A DNA stretch of 64,000 nt, taken from contig NZ_CP140151.1 in the NCBI RefSeq assembly GCF_034479555.1, positions 2,852,001 through 2,916,000 of the forward strand, written 5' to 3'. Source of the DNA: Chromohalobacter canadensis. GTDB lineage: Bacteria; Pseudomonadota; Gammaproteobacteria; Pseudomonadales; Halomonadaceae. The position numbers were made by a program, and so were the translations under genes. Of this stretch, positions 26,233 to 36,127 are shown piece after piece. Position 1 is the first letter of the stretch; each line of letters starts with the position of its first letter. The notes beneath the pieces were generated by a model. That model was not told where the DNA came from and made no database searches. It worked only from the letters and a program-made list of their open reading frames with translations.

Positions 26233-27389
26233 GCGCGTTCCTCCCGCTGGCAGTCGGCCAGTGCCTCGAGCAGGGCGTCCAGGGCGTCGTCATCGTGGGC
26301 GGCGGAGAGGGTGATACGCAGCCGCGCCTTGCCTTTCGGCACGGTCGGAGCGCGGATGGCGCCGACACGTAATCCCGCCCGGGCCAGGCTTTGAGCCCAC
26401 CGCATGACGCGGGCGTTGTCACCCAGCACGATGGGCTGGATGGGGGTCCGGGAGTCGGCCAGCGGCAAGCCGAGCCTCAAGGCTTCGCGACGGAAATCGG
26501 CGATGCGTTCATGCAGCCGGGCGCGGCGCTCGGGCTCCCGCTCGAGGAGGTCCAGGGCGGCCAGGGTGGCCGCTGCTACGCCGGGTGGCTGGGCGGTGGT
26601 GTAGACGTAGGGGCGGGCGAACTGGATCAGGTGATCGATCAGCATCTCGTCGCCGGCCACGAAGGCCCCGGCACTGCCCAGTGCCTTGCCGAGCGTGCCG
26701 ACCAGAATGGGCACCTGATGGTGGTCGTGGGCACGCCCAACGCAACCATCGCCATGCTCGCCGAGCACGCCGAGGCCATGGGCATCGTCGATCATCAGCC
26801 AGGCGTCGTGGCGACGGGCGGTCGCGGCAAGCCCTCCCACGTCGGCCACGTCGCCGTCCATGCTGAACACGCCATCGCTGACCACCAGTGTCGGCGTATC
26901 GTCCGGGGCGCGGGCCAGCAGGCGCTCGAGATCATCGAGGTCACGATGATGGAAACGCCGCGAGGGGGCTTCGGCCAGCCTTGCGCCATCGATGAGCGAG
27001 GCGTGGTTCAAGCGATCCTGAAACACGCGCGTATGGCGGTCGCACAGCGCCTGCAGGACGCCGAGGTTGGCCATGTAGCCGGTGGATAACAGCAGGGCGC
27101 GAGGGCGTCCGGTCAGCTCGGCCAGGCGTCGCTCGAGACGTTCGTGGATCTCGAGGTGTCCGGATACCAGGTGTGATGCCTTGGCGCCGGCACCCAGGCG
27201 TCTCGCAGCCTGGGCTTGGGCCTGGGCCAGGCGCGGGTCGTCGGCCAGGCCCAGATAATCGTTGCCGGCGAAATCGATGAAAGGCGCGACATCGCTCAGG
27301 GTGGGGCGTTGCCGCCAACCATCGTGAGAGCGGCGCTGTTCCGCGGCCCTCGCCAGCCGCTTCGACCAGAGATCCGTACGCGAGTGCAT
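26229..27389 (-). CDS. bioF: 8-amino-7-oxononanoate synthase
   Basis: A 386-residue alpha-oxoamine synthase that condenses pimeloyl-ACP with alanine. DFAGNDYLGLADDPRL is the family opening, VVSDGVFSMDGDVADV and LMIDDAHGLGVLGEHG follow, and the PLP lysine lies in GTLGKALGSAGAF. It begins 3 bases after the bioB stop and overlaps bioH by ATGA. Confidence 0.96.
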   Translation of the reverse strand: MHSRTDLWSKRLARAAEQRRSHDGWRQRPTLSDVAPFIDFAGNDYLGLADDPRLAQAQAQAARRLGAGAKASHLVSGHLEIHERLERRLAELTGRPRALLLSTGYMANLGVLQALCDRHTRVFQDRLNHASLIDGARLAEAPSRRFHHRDLDDLERLLARAPDDTPTLVVSDGVFSMDGDVADVGGLAATARRHDAWLMIDDAHGLGVLGEHGDGCVGRAHDHHQVPILVGTLGKALGSAGAFVAGDEMLIDHLIQFARPYVYTTAQPPGVAAATLAALDLLEREPERRARLHERIADFRREALRLGLPLADSRTPIQPIVLGDNARVMRWAQSLARAGLRVGAIRAPTVPKGKARLRITLSAAHDDDALDALLEALADCQREERA

Positions 27390-27392
27390 GGC

Positions 27393-28505
27393 TCAGCCCC
27401 GGGCGGCGTCGTAGAAGAGGGCATCGTCGCGTTGGCGTTGAATGGCATGGGCCAGCGCGGTTTCGGCCTGTTCATCGTCGCTGCGGGCGTCATGCGCATT
27501 CGGATCGATAGGTTCGGGATGCAGGCCGAGCTTGTCGAATAGCGCTCGGTCGCGTTCCACCTGGGGGTTGCCGGTGGTCAGCAGGGTGTCGCCGTAGAAG
27601 ATCGAGTTGGCGCCGGCCAGGAAGGCCATGGCCTGGGTCGACTCGTCCATCTGCTCGCGGCCGGCGGACAGGCGCACGTGGCTTTTGGGCATCAGGATGC
27701 GGGCCACGGCGATGGCGCGGATGAACTCCAGCGGGTCCATGTCCTCGACGTTTTCCATCGGAGTGCCCGGCACCTTGACCAGCATGTTGATCGGCACCGA
27801 CTCGGGATGCGGGTCCAGGCGCACAAGCTGCTGGAGCAGGGCGGCGCGATCGCGAGGCGCCTCGCCCATGCCGAGGATGCCGCCGGAGCAGACCTTCATG
27901 CCCGCTTCGCGCACGTTGGCCAGAGTATCCAGGCGGTCGGCATAGGAGCGGGTCGTGATGATCTCGCCGTAGTATTCCGGCGAGGTGTCCAGGTTGTGGT
28001 TGTAATAGTCGAGCCCGGCCTCGGCGAGTCGTTTGGCCTGATCGACGTCGACCATGCCCAGAGTCATGCAGGTCTCCAGCCCCAGTTCCTTGACCCGGCC
28101 GACCATCTCCATCACCACTCGCAGGTCCTTCTCCTGCGGGCTGCGCCAGGCGGCGCCCATGCAGAAGCGGCTGGCGCCGGCTTCTTTGGCGGCCTTGGCC
28201 TGCTCCACTACCTTCTCGATCTCGAGCAGCTTTTCCTTGCCGAGCCCGGTGTTGTAGTGCCCGGATTGCGGGCAGTACTTGCAGTCCTCGGGGCAGGCAC
28301 CGGTCTTGATCGACAGCAGGGTCGAGACCTGCACGGCGTTGGGATCGAAATGCATACGGTGCATCTGCTGGGCCCGGAAAAGCAGGTCGTTGAAGGGCAG
28401 CGCGAACAGCGCTTCGATCTCCTCCAGGGACCAGTCGTGGCGCATCGTCGGTTGGGAGACCGACGACGACTCGGCCCAAGCATGGTCGTGGGACTGGGCA
28501 GGCAT
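27393..28505 (-). CDS. bioB: Biotin synthase
   Basis: A 370-residue radical SAM enzyme. The [4Fe-4S] cysteines are Cys71, Cys75 and Cys78 in [17 protein letters not shown], and the second cluster residues lie in the barrel ([17 protein letters not shown]). It inserts sulfur into dethiobiotin. It is the first gene of the operon, behind a TTGACA promoter and a BirA-like operator. The N-terminus is about 20 residues longer than in E. coli; MRHDWSLEE at residue 21 is an alternative start. Confidence 0.97.
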   Translation of the reverse strand: MPAQSHDHAWAESSSVSQPTMRHDWSLEEIEALFALPFNDLLFRAQQMHRMHFDPNAVQVSTLLSIKTGACPEDCKYCPQSGHYNTGLGKEKLLEIEKVVEQAKAAKEAGASRFCMGAAWRSPQEKDLRVVMEMVGRVKELGLETCMTLGMVDVDQAKRLAEAGLDYYNHNLDTSPEYYGEIITTRSYADRLDTLANVREAGMKVCSGGILGMGEAPRDRAALLQQLVRLDPHPESVPINMLVKVPGTPMENVEDMDPLEFIRAIAVARILMPKSHVRLSAGREQMDESTQAMAFLAGANSIFYGDTLLTTGNPQVERDRALFDKLGLHPEPIDPNAHDARSDDEQAETALAHAIQRQRDDALFYDAARG

Positions 28506-28519
28506 GAGGCTCTCTCTTT

Positions 28520-28553
28520 TTGGTCAACTTTTGGTGATTGAAAAGTTGACCAA
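28520..28553. promoter_or_regulatory. BirA-type biotin operator upstream of bioB
   Basis: TTGGTCAAC-N16-GTTGACCAA is a perfect inverted repeat, with arms extendable to 13 bases (TTGGTCAACTTTT / AAAAGTTGACCAA). The arrangement of long arms and a 14-16 base spacer matches known BirA boxes. It sits just downstream of the putative -10 of bioB, where bound repressor would block initiation. Confidence 0.8.
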
Positions 28554-28554
28554 G

Positions 28555-28582
28555 AGGGTACGAGGCTGTGTCGATATGTCAA
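28555..28582 (-). promoter_or_regulatory. Putative bioB promoter
   Basis: On the minus strand, a consensus -35 TTGACA (28582-28577) is followed after 16 bases by TACCCT (28560-28555), a weak -10. The BirA-like operator begins one base further downstream. Confidence 0.5.
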
Positions 28583-28605
28583 CCACGGGTTTTTTAAAGG
28601 TTAAC
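28578..28605. promoter_or_regulatory. Second, weaker BirA-like inverted repeat
   Basis: GTCAACC-N14-GGTTAAC has one mismatch between its arms and overlaps the putative bioB -35. It may be an auxiliary site, or control the plus-strand side toward recC. Confidence 0.35.
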
Positions 28606-28739
28606 TGATCGGTGGGTCGTGGTGTCTAAAGCACTGTCCGCCGGACGCGCCGGTTTTCTTCCGCCCGCCCCGGACTCGGGGCTGCCCTCGCGATGGTGTA
28701 AGATGCCGCTGGACGCCACCTTGATCGCCGGGAGCCTGC

Positions 28740-31700
28740 ATGTTCAGCGTCATACACGCCAATCACCTCGAGGACCTGGGGACGCTCGCGCTTGATGTCG
28801 TTCGTCGCCATCGTCAACCGCCGCTGGTGCCGGAAACCTTTCTCGTGCAATCCAACGGCATGGCGCAGTGGTTGCGCTTGACCCTGGCCGAGGCCGACGG
28901 CATCGCCGCCTCGGTGGACTTTCCGCTGCCTTCGAGCTTCGTCTGGCGCGCCTATCGTGCGGTACTGGGTGACGATATTCCCGAGCAGTCCCCGTTCGAC
29001 AAGACACCCCTGGCCTGGCGGCTGATGGAGTTGCTGGAGCGTTGCCTCGATCCCGAGGCGTCTCCCGGTGACCCGACGTGTTACGCGCCGCTGCGCGATT
29101 ATCTCCAGGGCGAGGCGCTCGAGGCGAGTCCGTTGCCGGGTGCCGCAGAGGAGGCACGCGAACGGCGTCGCTGGCACCTGGCGGTGCGCCTCGCCGATCT
29201 CTTCGATCAATACCTGATCTACCGTCCCGAATGGATCGAGGCCTGGGAGAGGGGAGAAAACGCGCCCACGGATCTGCCCGATGATCAACGCTGGCAGCCG
29301 GCGCTCTGGCGGGCGCTGATCGAGGACGCCCCGGCCGTCGCGCGCGAGCACCACCGCGCTCGCCTGCATCGGCGCTTTCTCGAGGCCGCCCGGGCCTTGC
29401 GCGAGCGGCCTCGCGACGTGCCGCCCCGGCTCTTCGTGTTTGGGATCTCGGCGCTGCCCGCGCAGACGCTGGAAGCCTTGCACGCACTCTCCGGCGTGGT
29501 CGATGTGTTCTTGATGATCGCCAACCCCTGCCGTCATTACTGGGGTGACATCGTCTCCGACCGTGACGCCATCAAACGAACCGGACGGCTGTCGTCGCAA
29601 GCCCGCCGCGAGCAGGAGAAACGCCACCCCGAGGCGCCGTGGCTGGCCGAGCTCGACGAGGAAACTCTGCACCTGCATGCCAATCCGTTGCTGGCAGGGT
29701 GGGGCACGCAGGGACGTGACTTCATCGTGGGTCTGTACGAATTCGAAAGCGACCGTGGGTTCGATCTCGAGACCGACGTCTTCCGCGACATGGCGCCCGA
29801 GCAATCGCCGACGCTCCTTCAGCAATTGCAGCAGGACGTGCTCGATCTGGTGCATCCCGGCGAACGCGCCCGCCAGGAAGGTGGCCCACGAATGATCGCC
29901 GAGGATGACGATTCGCTGTCCCTGGTCAGCGCTCACTCACCGCTGCGCGAAGTGGAGATCCTGCACGACCGCCTATTGGCGGCCTTCGAGCGTGCCGAGG
30001 CGGCGGGCGAGCCGCTGCGTCCCCGCGACATCATTGTCATGGTGCCGGACATCGACCGCTACGCGCCCTGTATCGAGGCGGTCTTCGGCCAGTTGCCGGC
30101 GTCGCATCCCCGGCACATCCCCTTCACCATCGCCGACCAGGTGGCCAGCGAGGCACACCCGCTCATGGTCCTGGCGCTGCTGCTGCTCGAGCTACCCGAG
30201 CGCCGCCTGACGGTCAGCGAGGTGCTCGATGCCCTGGAAGTGCCCGCCTTCCGCACTGCCTTCGCCATCGACGAGGCCGAGCTCGAGCGGCTCCGCCAAT
30301 GGCTGGCGGGCAGCGGCGTGCGCTGGGGGCTCAGCGCCGAACATCGTGCTTCTCTGGGGTTCCCGGCGCTGGGCGAGAACAGCTGGCGTTTCGGACTGTC
30401 GCGCATGTTGCTGGGCTACGCCGTGGGCGATCCCTCGATCAGCGGGGCACAAGGCGATAGTGAAGACTCACTGGGGCGGGCGCCGTCGGGTGATTTCCAA
30501 GGCATCGTGCCGTATGCCGAGGTCGGCGGCCTGGAGGCCGATCTGGCAGGGCGCGTGGCGACGTTGCTGAGCACCCTGGAACAGCAGTGTGCGGCGCTGG
30601 GCGAGCGCTTGACGCCGACGACATGGCTGGGCCGTTTGCAGACGCTGTTCGCGGCCTGCCTGCACCCCACCACGGCGGATGAACACGATGTCATGGCGCG
30701 TCTCGACGCGGCCCTGGCGCGTTGGGCCCAGCAATGTCGGCATGCCGATTTCGAGGAGCTGGTGGGGCTCGGCGTGGTCCGCGATGCCTTGCGTGCCGAA
30801 CTGGACGAAGGAGGCCTGGCGCAACGCTTTCTGGCGGGCAAGGTCAATTTCGCCACCTTGATGCCGATGCGGGCCATTCCATTCCGCGAGGTGTACCTGC
30901 TGGGCATGAACGACGGCGATTATCCGCGTGTACGTCAGCCCCAGGACTTCGACCTGATGGCCACGCGGCCGCGTCCCGGCGACCGCTCGCGGCGCGACGA
31001 CGACCGCTATCTGATGCTCGAGGCCATGCTGTCGGCGCGCGCCAAGCTGACGCTTTCCTGGGTGGGGCACGATGTGCGCGATAACACGTCGCGTCCGCCA
31101 TCGGTGTTGATCGGCGAGTTGCTCGATACCCTCGAGCAGGGCTGGGATGTACCCGCAGACGGCGCCGGCGCTCGCGACACGCGGCTGGCACGCCGCCTGA
31201 TCGAGACGCATCCGTTGCAGCCCTTCTCGCGTCGCTACTTCGAACGCGACGATCCACGCTTCACCTACGAGGCGAGCTGGGAAGCCTTGTACGCGGCGTC
31301 TGACGATACCCCCGCCGCGGCGACGGCGGACGACGAACCGGTGCCGGAGGCGGCCCTGCCCGACGAGCCCTTGTCGCTGGTCGACCTGCAGCGCGTGCTG
31401 CGACGACCGTGGACGGTCTATCTGGGACGCCTGGGCATTCATTACGTCGACCCCCACGTTCCCGACGAAGACAACGAACCCTTCGCGCTGGACGGCCTGG
31501 AGGATCATGGGCTCAAGCGCGAGTTGCTCGACGGCGCGCGTGGAGGCGTGGCGCTCGCCAGCGTCGCCGAGCGGCTGCGCCTGGCTGGCCGTCTGCCGAC
31601 GGCGGGCTTCGGCGAGGCCTTGATCGAACCGCGTCTGGCACGTTTGTCGCGCCAGGTGGAGAGTTGGCGTCGCGATGTGGCTGCCTGTACCGCCACGTCG

Positions 31701-32366
31701 CCGTTCCTCGCTCGCTTTCAGGGAGGCGCGGAGGGACTGACGCTGGAAGCGCGTCTCGACGACGTGTTCGCCGCGCCGGAAGAGGCCGCCGCGCCCTGGT
31801 GTCTAATGACGCTGGAGCCCGGGCATTACGGCCACTTGAAGGTCGAGGGCACCGGGCCGCATCGCCACGTTGGCAAGGTGCACCGACTCTACGGCGGGTA
31901 TCTGCGCTGGCTGCTCGCCAATGCCACGCTGGAGGCGCCCTGCAGTTGGACGGCGGTCTTCGAGGACCGTTGCCTGAGCTTGCCGGGAATGGCCGCCGGC
32001 ACGGCGCGACAGCAGCTCGCGACCTGGCTGGACGCCTGGGCGCGTGCCTACCGCATGCCCTGGCCGGCGATCGGCGAGATCGCACAAGAGATCTGGAAAC
32101 GCGCCCCGCGCGAGACCTGCGAGGCCCTGCAGGCTGGGGAGCCACTGGAGAGCGGTCTGCGTGAGGCGCTGATTGCACGTTACGAAACCGATGCCTATGC
32201 CGGACCGGCGGCGCTGAGGGCGCGCGACGGCGCTTTGGGGCAGTTGTGGCCCGATTTCGCCGCCTTCGAAGCGGCGGGAGGCGTGGCGGCCTCGCTGACG
32301 CTCTATGCGCCATTGCTTGACATGCTGGCGCAGGTAACCCAGCGAGTACATGGAGGACGCGCATGA
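28740..32366 (+). CDS. recC: Exodeoxyribonuclease V subunit gamma (RecC)
   Basis: A 1208-residue RecC. The N-terminus (MFSVIHANHLEDL, LVQSNGMAQWLRL) and the segment MPMRAIPFREVYLLGMNDGDYPR are typical of RecC, the inactive helicase-fold subunit that recognises Chi and splits the duplex in RecBCD. GGGAG precedes the ATG. First gene of recC-recB-recD, overlapping recB by ATGA. Confidence 0.96.
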   Translation: MFSVIHANHLEDLGTLALDVVRRHRQPPLVPETFLVQSNGMAQWLRLTLAEADGIAASVDFPLPSSFVWRAYRAVLGDDIPEQSPFDKTPLAWRLMELLERCLDPEASPGDPTCYAPLRDYLQGEALEASPLPGAAEEARERRRWHLAVRLADLFDQYLIYRPEWIEAWERGENAPTDLPDDQRWQPALWRALIEDAPAVAREHHRARLHRRFLEAARALRERPRDVPPRLFVFGISALPAQTLEALHALSGVVDVFLMIANPCRHYWGDIVSDRDAIKRTGRLSSQARREQEKRHPEAPWLAELDEETLHLHANPLLAGWGTQGRDFIVGLYEFESDRGFDLETDVFRDMAPEQSPTLLQQLQQDVLDLVHPGERARQEGGPRMIAEDDDSLSLVSAHSPLREVEILHDRLLAAFERAEAAGEPLRPRDIIVMVPDIDRYAPCIEAVFGQLPASHPRHIPFTIADQVASEAHPLMVLALLLLELPERRLTVSEVLDALEVPAFRTAFAIDEAELERLRQWLAGSGVRWGLSAEHRASLGFPALGENSWRFGLSRMLLGYAVGDPSISGAQGDSEDSLGRAPSGDFQGIVPYAEVGGLEADLAGRVATLLSTLEQQCAALGERLTPTTWLGRLQTLFAACLHPTTADEHDVMARLDAALARWAQQCRHADFEELVGLGVVRDALRAELDEGGLAQRFLAGKVNFATLMPMRAIPFREVYLLGMNDGDYPRVRQPQDFDLMATRPRPGDRSRRDDDRYLMLEAMLSARAKLTLSWVGHDVRDNTSRPPSVLIGELLDTLEQGWDVPADGAGARDTRLARRLIETHPLQPFSRRYFERDDPRFTYEASWEALYAASDDTPAAATADDEPVPEAALPDEPLSLVDLQRVLRRPWTVYLGRLGIHYVDPHVPDEDNEPFALDGLEDHGLKRELLDGARGGVALASVAERLRLAGRLPTAGFGEALIEPRLARLSRQVESWRRDVAACTATSPFLARFQGGAEGLTLEARLDDVFAAPEEAAAPWCLMTLEPGHYGHLKVEGTGPHRHVGKVHRLYGGYLRWLLANATLEAPCSWTAVFEDRCLSLPGMAAGTARQQLATWLDAWARAYRMPWPAIGEIAQEIWKRAPRETCEALQAGEPLESGLREALIARYETDAYAGPAALRARDGALGQLWPDFAAFEAAGGVAASLTLYAPLLDMLAQVTQRVHGGRA

Positions 32367-35300
32367 CGACGTTCGATGACGCCCCGGTGGCGCAGCCCCA
32401 GCCCCAGCCGCTGGTGCTCGAGCATCTGCCGTTGGCCGGTCACCACCTGATCGAGGCGAGTGCGGGGACCGGCAAGACCTTTACCCTGGCGGCGCTCTAC
32501 GTGCGTCTGGTGCTCGGTCCGTTGCCGGGCCGCGAGGCGTGTGACTATCCGCGTCCGCTGTTGCCGCCGGAAATCCTCGTGGTGACGTTCACCGAAGCCG
32601 CCACCGCCGAATTGCGCGGGCGCATTCGCGCGCGTCTCAAGGATGCTCGCGACTGGTTGCTGGCCACGCCCGGGGCACGCCACGACGACGTGCTCGATGC
32701 CTTGCTCGCGCCATTGATCGAGGCCGGGCAGACCGCCGTGGCAAGCGCCGCCAAGCGCCTCGACCAAGCGGCCCGGCTGATGGATGAAGCGGCCATCTTC
32801 ACCATTCACGGTTTCTGTCAGCGGATGCTGACCCGTCATGCCTTCGATGCCGGCGCGCGCTTCGGTGCCGAGCTGCTGCAAGATGGCTCGACCTTGCTGA
32901 CGCGGGTGGTGGAGGATTACTGGCGTTGTCATTTCTATCCGCTCGCCGCGCATTGGCAGCGCGAGATTCGCCGCCGTTGGGAAGGCCCGGAAGCGCTCAG
33001 CCAGGCATTGCAGCCACTGCTCAAGGACGCACGGCCGCAACCCCTGTGGTGGGACGGCGAGCGTGTCGAGGCGCCCGCGTCGTTGACGGCATTGCTGGGC
33101 GACGCCGAGCGCGCGCTGGCGGCACGCCAGGCGCTGGAGGACGCGTTGCGCCAAGCCTGGGATCGCGAGGCCATCGCCAGTTGCCTGAACGATGCCTTCT
33201 CGCGCGGCGCGCTCAACAAGAATAGCTACAAGCCGGACGAACTCGATACGCGTCTGGCGGCGTTCGAGCAATGGTTGGCGACCTTCGAGGCCGATGACGG
33301 CACGACCGACAGTCAGGGCCGCTTCTGGTTGAGTCAGGCCAAGCTCGAGAAGGGTACCAAGAAAGGCCATGACGTGCCCTCGCACCCGTTCTTCGCCCGG
33401 TTGGACGAACTGGCGGAGACTGCGACACCCTTCGATGTCTTGGCGCCTCGATTGCTGGCCCATGCACGCGATACTGTGGCGGCGATGTTCGCCGCCGAGA
33501 AGCGTCGCCAGGGATTATGGGAGTTCGGCGACCTGTTGCGTGACCTGGATACCGCGCTTGACCCCGAAACGGCGCCGGAGGCGGCCTGGCGGCTGGCGGG
33601 GCGCATTCGCCAGGCCCTGCCGGTGGCGCTGATCGACGAATTCCAGGATACCGACCCGCTGCAGTACCGCATCTTCTCGCGTATTTATCGCGCGCCCCAG
33701 GCTGATGCCGACACCACCACATTATTGATGATCGGCGATCCCAAGCAGGCGATTTATGCCTTTCGCGGCGCCGACATCGATACCTATCTGGCGGCGCGCC
33801 GCGAGACGCCCAGTCGTTTCACCCTGAAGCGCAACTTCCGCTCCAGCGTGGCCATGGTCGAGGCGGTCAATCGCCTGTTCGCGCGTCATCCCTCGCCGTT
33901 TGGCAGTGACGAAATTCCCTTCGTCGAGGTCGCGGCCAAGGGGCAGAAGACGCGTCTTTGCGACGCCGATGGACAGGACGTGGCGGCGCTGGGCGCCTGG
34001 TGGCCGGGGGACGAACGCCATACCAAGGCCGACTATCAAGCGAGCATGGCCAGTGCCGCGCGGGCCGAGGTGCAACGGGCGCTCGAGGGTGGCTGGCATT
34101 TCGCCGATGACGATGGCACGCAACGCGACGTACGCCCCGCGGATATCGCGATCCTGGTACGCAAGGGGAGCGAAGCGCTGGCCGTGCGCCGCGCGCTGGC
34201 CGAGGGCGGCATTCGCAGCGTGTATCTCAGCGAACGCGCCAGTGTCTTCGATACCGCGCTGGCCTTCGAACTTTTACAGCTCTTCGAGGCGGTGGCGCAA
34301 CCGCGCCAGGACGCACGCCTGAAGGCTGCCTTGGCGACGCGGTTGCTCAACGACACGCCGGCGGCGCTGGAGGCCTTGCTCGCCGACGAACTGGCCTGGG
34401 AGCGCGAGGTCGAGCGTTTCGCCGACTATCACCGCCAGTGGCAGCGGCGCGGCGTGCTGCCCATGCTACGCGCGGTGATGCGTGATTTTCGCGTGGCCGA
34501 GCGCATGGGGGCGCGCGACGACGGCGAGCGAGCGCTTACCGACCTGCTGCATCTCGGGGAGCTGGCGCAGACGGTGTCGGCGCGTCTCGACGGCGAGCAT
34601 GCGTTGCTGCGCTGGTGGCATCGTGCGCTCGTCGAAGGCACCCAGCAACTCGATGCCGAGGCGGTCAGCCAGCGCCTGGAAAGCGACGAGGACCTGGTCA
34701 AGGTGGTCACCATCCACAAGGCCAAGGGGCTCGAGTACCCCATCGTGCTGTTGCCGTTCGTGTGCGATTACCGCCCGGCGGAGCCGGAGCGAGGCTCCGG
34801 GCTGCTCGAATGGCGCGACCCTCAGCATGGCCGCGCGATGGTGCATGGCGCCGATGATGAGCAGTTGGCCGCCGTCGAGCGTGCCCGGCTGGATGAAGAC
34901 GTGCGGCTTCTCTACGTGGCGTTGACGCGAGCCGCGCACGCCTGCCGCCTGGGGGTGGCCCACCTGGGACGAGGGCGCGGCACCAGTGGCTGCCTGCACG
35001 AGACGGCACTGGGTCGACTGCTCGGCTGCCAGGCCGATGACCAGGGTCATGATCTGCACGAACGTCTCACGGCGGCGTTGAGCGTCGAGGCGATCCCCGT
35101 GCCGCCTGCGCATCGCTTGCGTGTCCGCCACGCCTTGCCGCCCGTGGCGCCGGCGCGCCGCTTCAGCGGCGGTATTGACGACGATTGGTGGATCGCCTCG
35201 TACTCGGCGCTGATCGTCGACGCCCGTCTCGAGCCGGCGGGCGAGGAGGCCTCGATGACGTGGGACGCCTCGGCGACCCTGGATGTTGAGGTCAGCCGCG

Positions 35301-36127
35301 AGCGCGATCCAGTGCCACGCCCCGCGGCGCGCACACTGCGCGACTTCCCCCGTGGTCCGCGTCCCGGCACCTTCTTGCACGGCTTGCTGGAAGCGGTGGA
35401 TCTCGACCGCCTGCGCGAGCCGGCCTATCGTGACGAGCTGCAACGTCTGGTCAGCACGCGCTTGCATCTGGGGGGATTCGAGTCCGAATGGGCGCCGCTG
35501 CTGCTCGACTGGTTGTGCACGGCATTGCCGACGCCTTTTCCGGGCCATGCAGGGGCCGAGATTCGTCTCGACGGCTTGGCGGCCTGGCGCCCCGAGTTGG
35601 AGTTCTGGCTGCCTGCCCATCAGGCGTGGAGCGCGCCGCTCGACGCCTTGGTGTGTGCCTTCGAGCCCTTGCCCGAGCCGCGTCCCCGGCTGGCACCACG
35701 CAAGCTCAACGGCATGCTCAAGGGGTTCATCGACCTGGTGTTCGAAGCCGAGGACGGTCGCTGGTACGTCCTCGATTGGAAATCCAACCACCTGGGCGAC
35801 GCGCCGGCGGATTATCATCCCGAGACGTTGGCCGAGGCGATGGTCGAGCATCGTTATGACCTGCAGTACGTACTGTACGTGCTGGCGTTGCATCGCCTGC
35901 TGGTGGCGCGTCTCGACGATTACGATTACGACACCCACATGGGGGGCGCCTGTTACCTGTTTCTGCGCGGCGTGGATGGCACCCCGGGGCAGGGCGTGTT
36001 CCAACGCCGTCCCGAGCGCCGCCTGATCGAAGCGCTGGATGCTTGGCTGGATGGCGACACGGGCCCCGTCGAGGCCTTGCGCGACGCTCATGGGATAGCC
36101 TCGGCCTCACAGGGAGTGACGTCATGA
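32363..36127 (+). CDS. recB: Exodeoxyribonuclease V subunit beta (RecB)
   Basis: A 1254-residue superfamily I helicase-nuclease. Walker A is EASAGTGKTFTLAALYVRL, motif II is LIDEFQDTDPLQYRIF, motif III is MIGDPKQAIYAFRGADI, and motif V/VI lies in VVTIHKAKGLEYPIVLLPF. The C-terminal nuclease core is present as LDWKSNHLGD followed by LQYVLYVLALHRLL. It unwinds from double-strand ends and holds the only nuclease site of the complex. It overlaps recC and recD by four bases each. Confidence 0.97.
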   Translation: MTTFDDAPVAQPQPQPLVLEHLPLAGHHLIEASAGTGKTFTLAALYVRLVLGPLPGREACDYPRPLLPPEILVVTFTEAATAELRGRIRARLKDARDWLLATPGARHDDVLDALLAPLIEAGQTAVASAAKRLDQAARLMDEAAIFTIHGFCQRMLTRHAFDAGARFGAELLQDGSTLLTRVVEDYWRCHFYPLAAHWQREIRRRWEGPEALSQALQPLLKDARPQPLWWDGERVEAPASLTALLGDAERALAARQALEDALRQAWDREAIASCLNDAFSRGALNKNSYKPDELDTRLAAFEQWLATFEADDGTTDSQGRFWLSQAKLEKGTKKGHDVPSHPFFARLDELAETATPFDVLAPRLLAHARDTVAAMFAAEKRRQGLWEFGDLLRDLDTALDPETAPEAAWRLAGRIRQALPVALIDEFQDTDPLQYRIFSRIYRAPQADADTTTLLMIGDPKQAIYAFRGADIDTYLAARRETPSRFTLKRNFRSSVAMVEAVNRLFARHPSPFGSDEIPFVEVAAKGQKTRLCDADGQDVAALGAWWPGDERHTKADYQASMASAARAEVQRALEGGWHFADDDGTQRDVRPADIAILVRKGSEALAVRRALAEGGIRSVYLSERASVFDTALAFELLQLFEAVAQPRQDARLKAALATRLLNDTPAALEALLADELAWEREVERFADYHRQWQRRGVLPMLRAVMRDFRVAERMGARDDGERALTDLLHLGELAQTVSARLDGEHALLRWWHRALVEGTQQLDAEAVSQRLESDEDLVKVVTIHKAKGLEYPIVLLPFVCDYRPAEPERGSGLLEWRDPQHGRAMVHGADDEQLAAVERARLDEDVRLLYVALTRAAHACRLGVAHLGRGRGTSGCLHETALGRLLGCQADDQGHDLHERLTAALSVEAIPVPPAHRLRVRHALPPVAPARRFSGGIDDDWWIASYSALIVDARLEPAGEEASMTWDASATLDVEVSRERDPVPRPAARTLRDFPRGPRPGTFLHGLLEAVDLDRLREPAYRDELQRLVSTRLHLGGFESEWAPLLLDWLCTALPTPFPGHAGAEIRLDGLAAWRPELEFWLPAHQAWSAPLDALVCAFEPLPEPRPRLAPRKLNGMLKGFIDLVFEAEDGRWYVLDWKSNHLGDAPADYHPETLAEAMVEHRYDLQYVLYVLALHRLLVARLDDYDYDTHMGGACYLFLRGVDGTPGQGVFQRRPERRLIEALDAWLDGDTGPVEALRDAHGIASASQGVTS

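Noticed and set aside
27678..28541. 287-codon plus-strand open frame opposite bioB
   Set aside because: Antisense to biotin synthase with intact cysteines; it crosses the bio operator.
30468..31508. 346-codon minus-strand open frame opposite recC
   Set aside because: Antisense shadow; no motif and no start signal.
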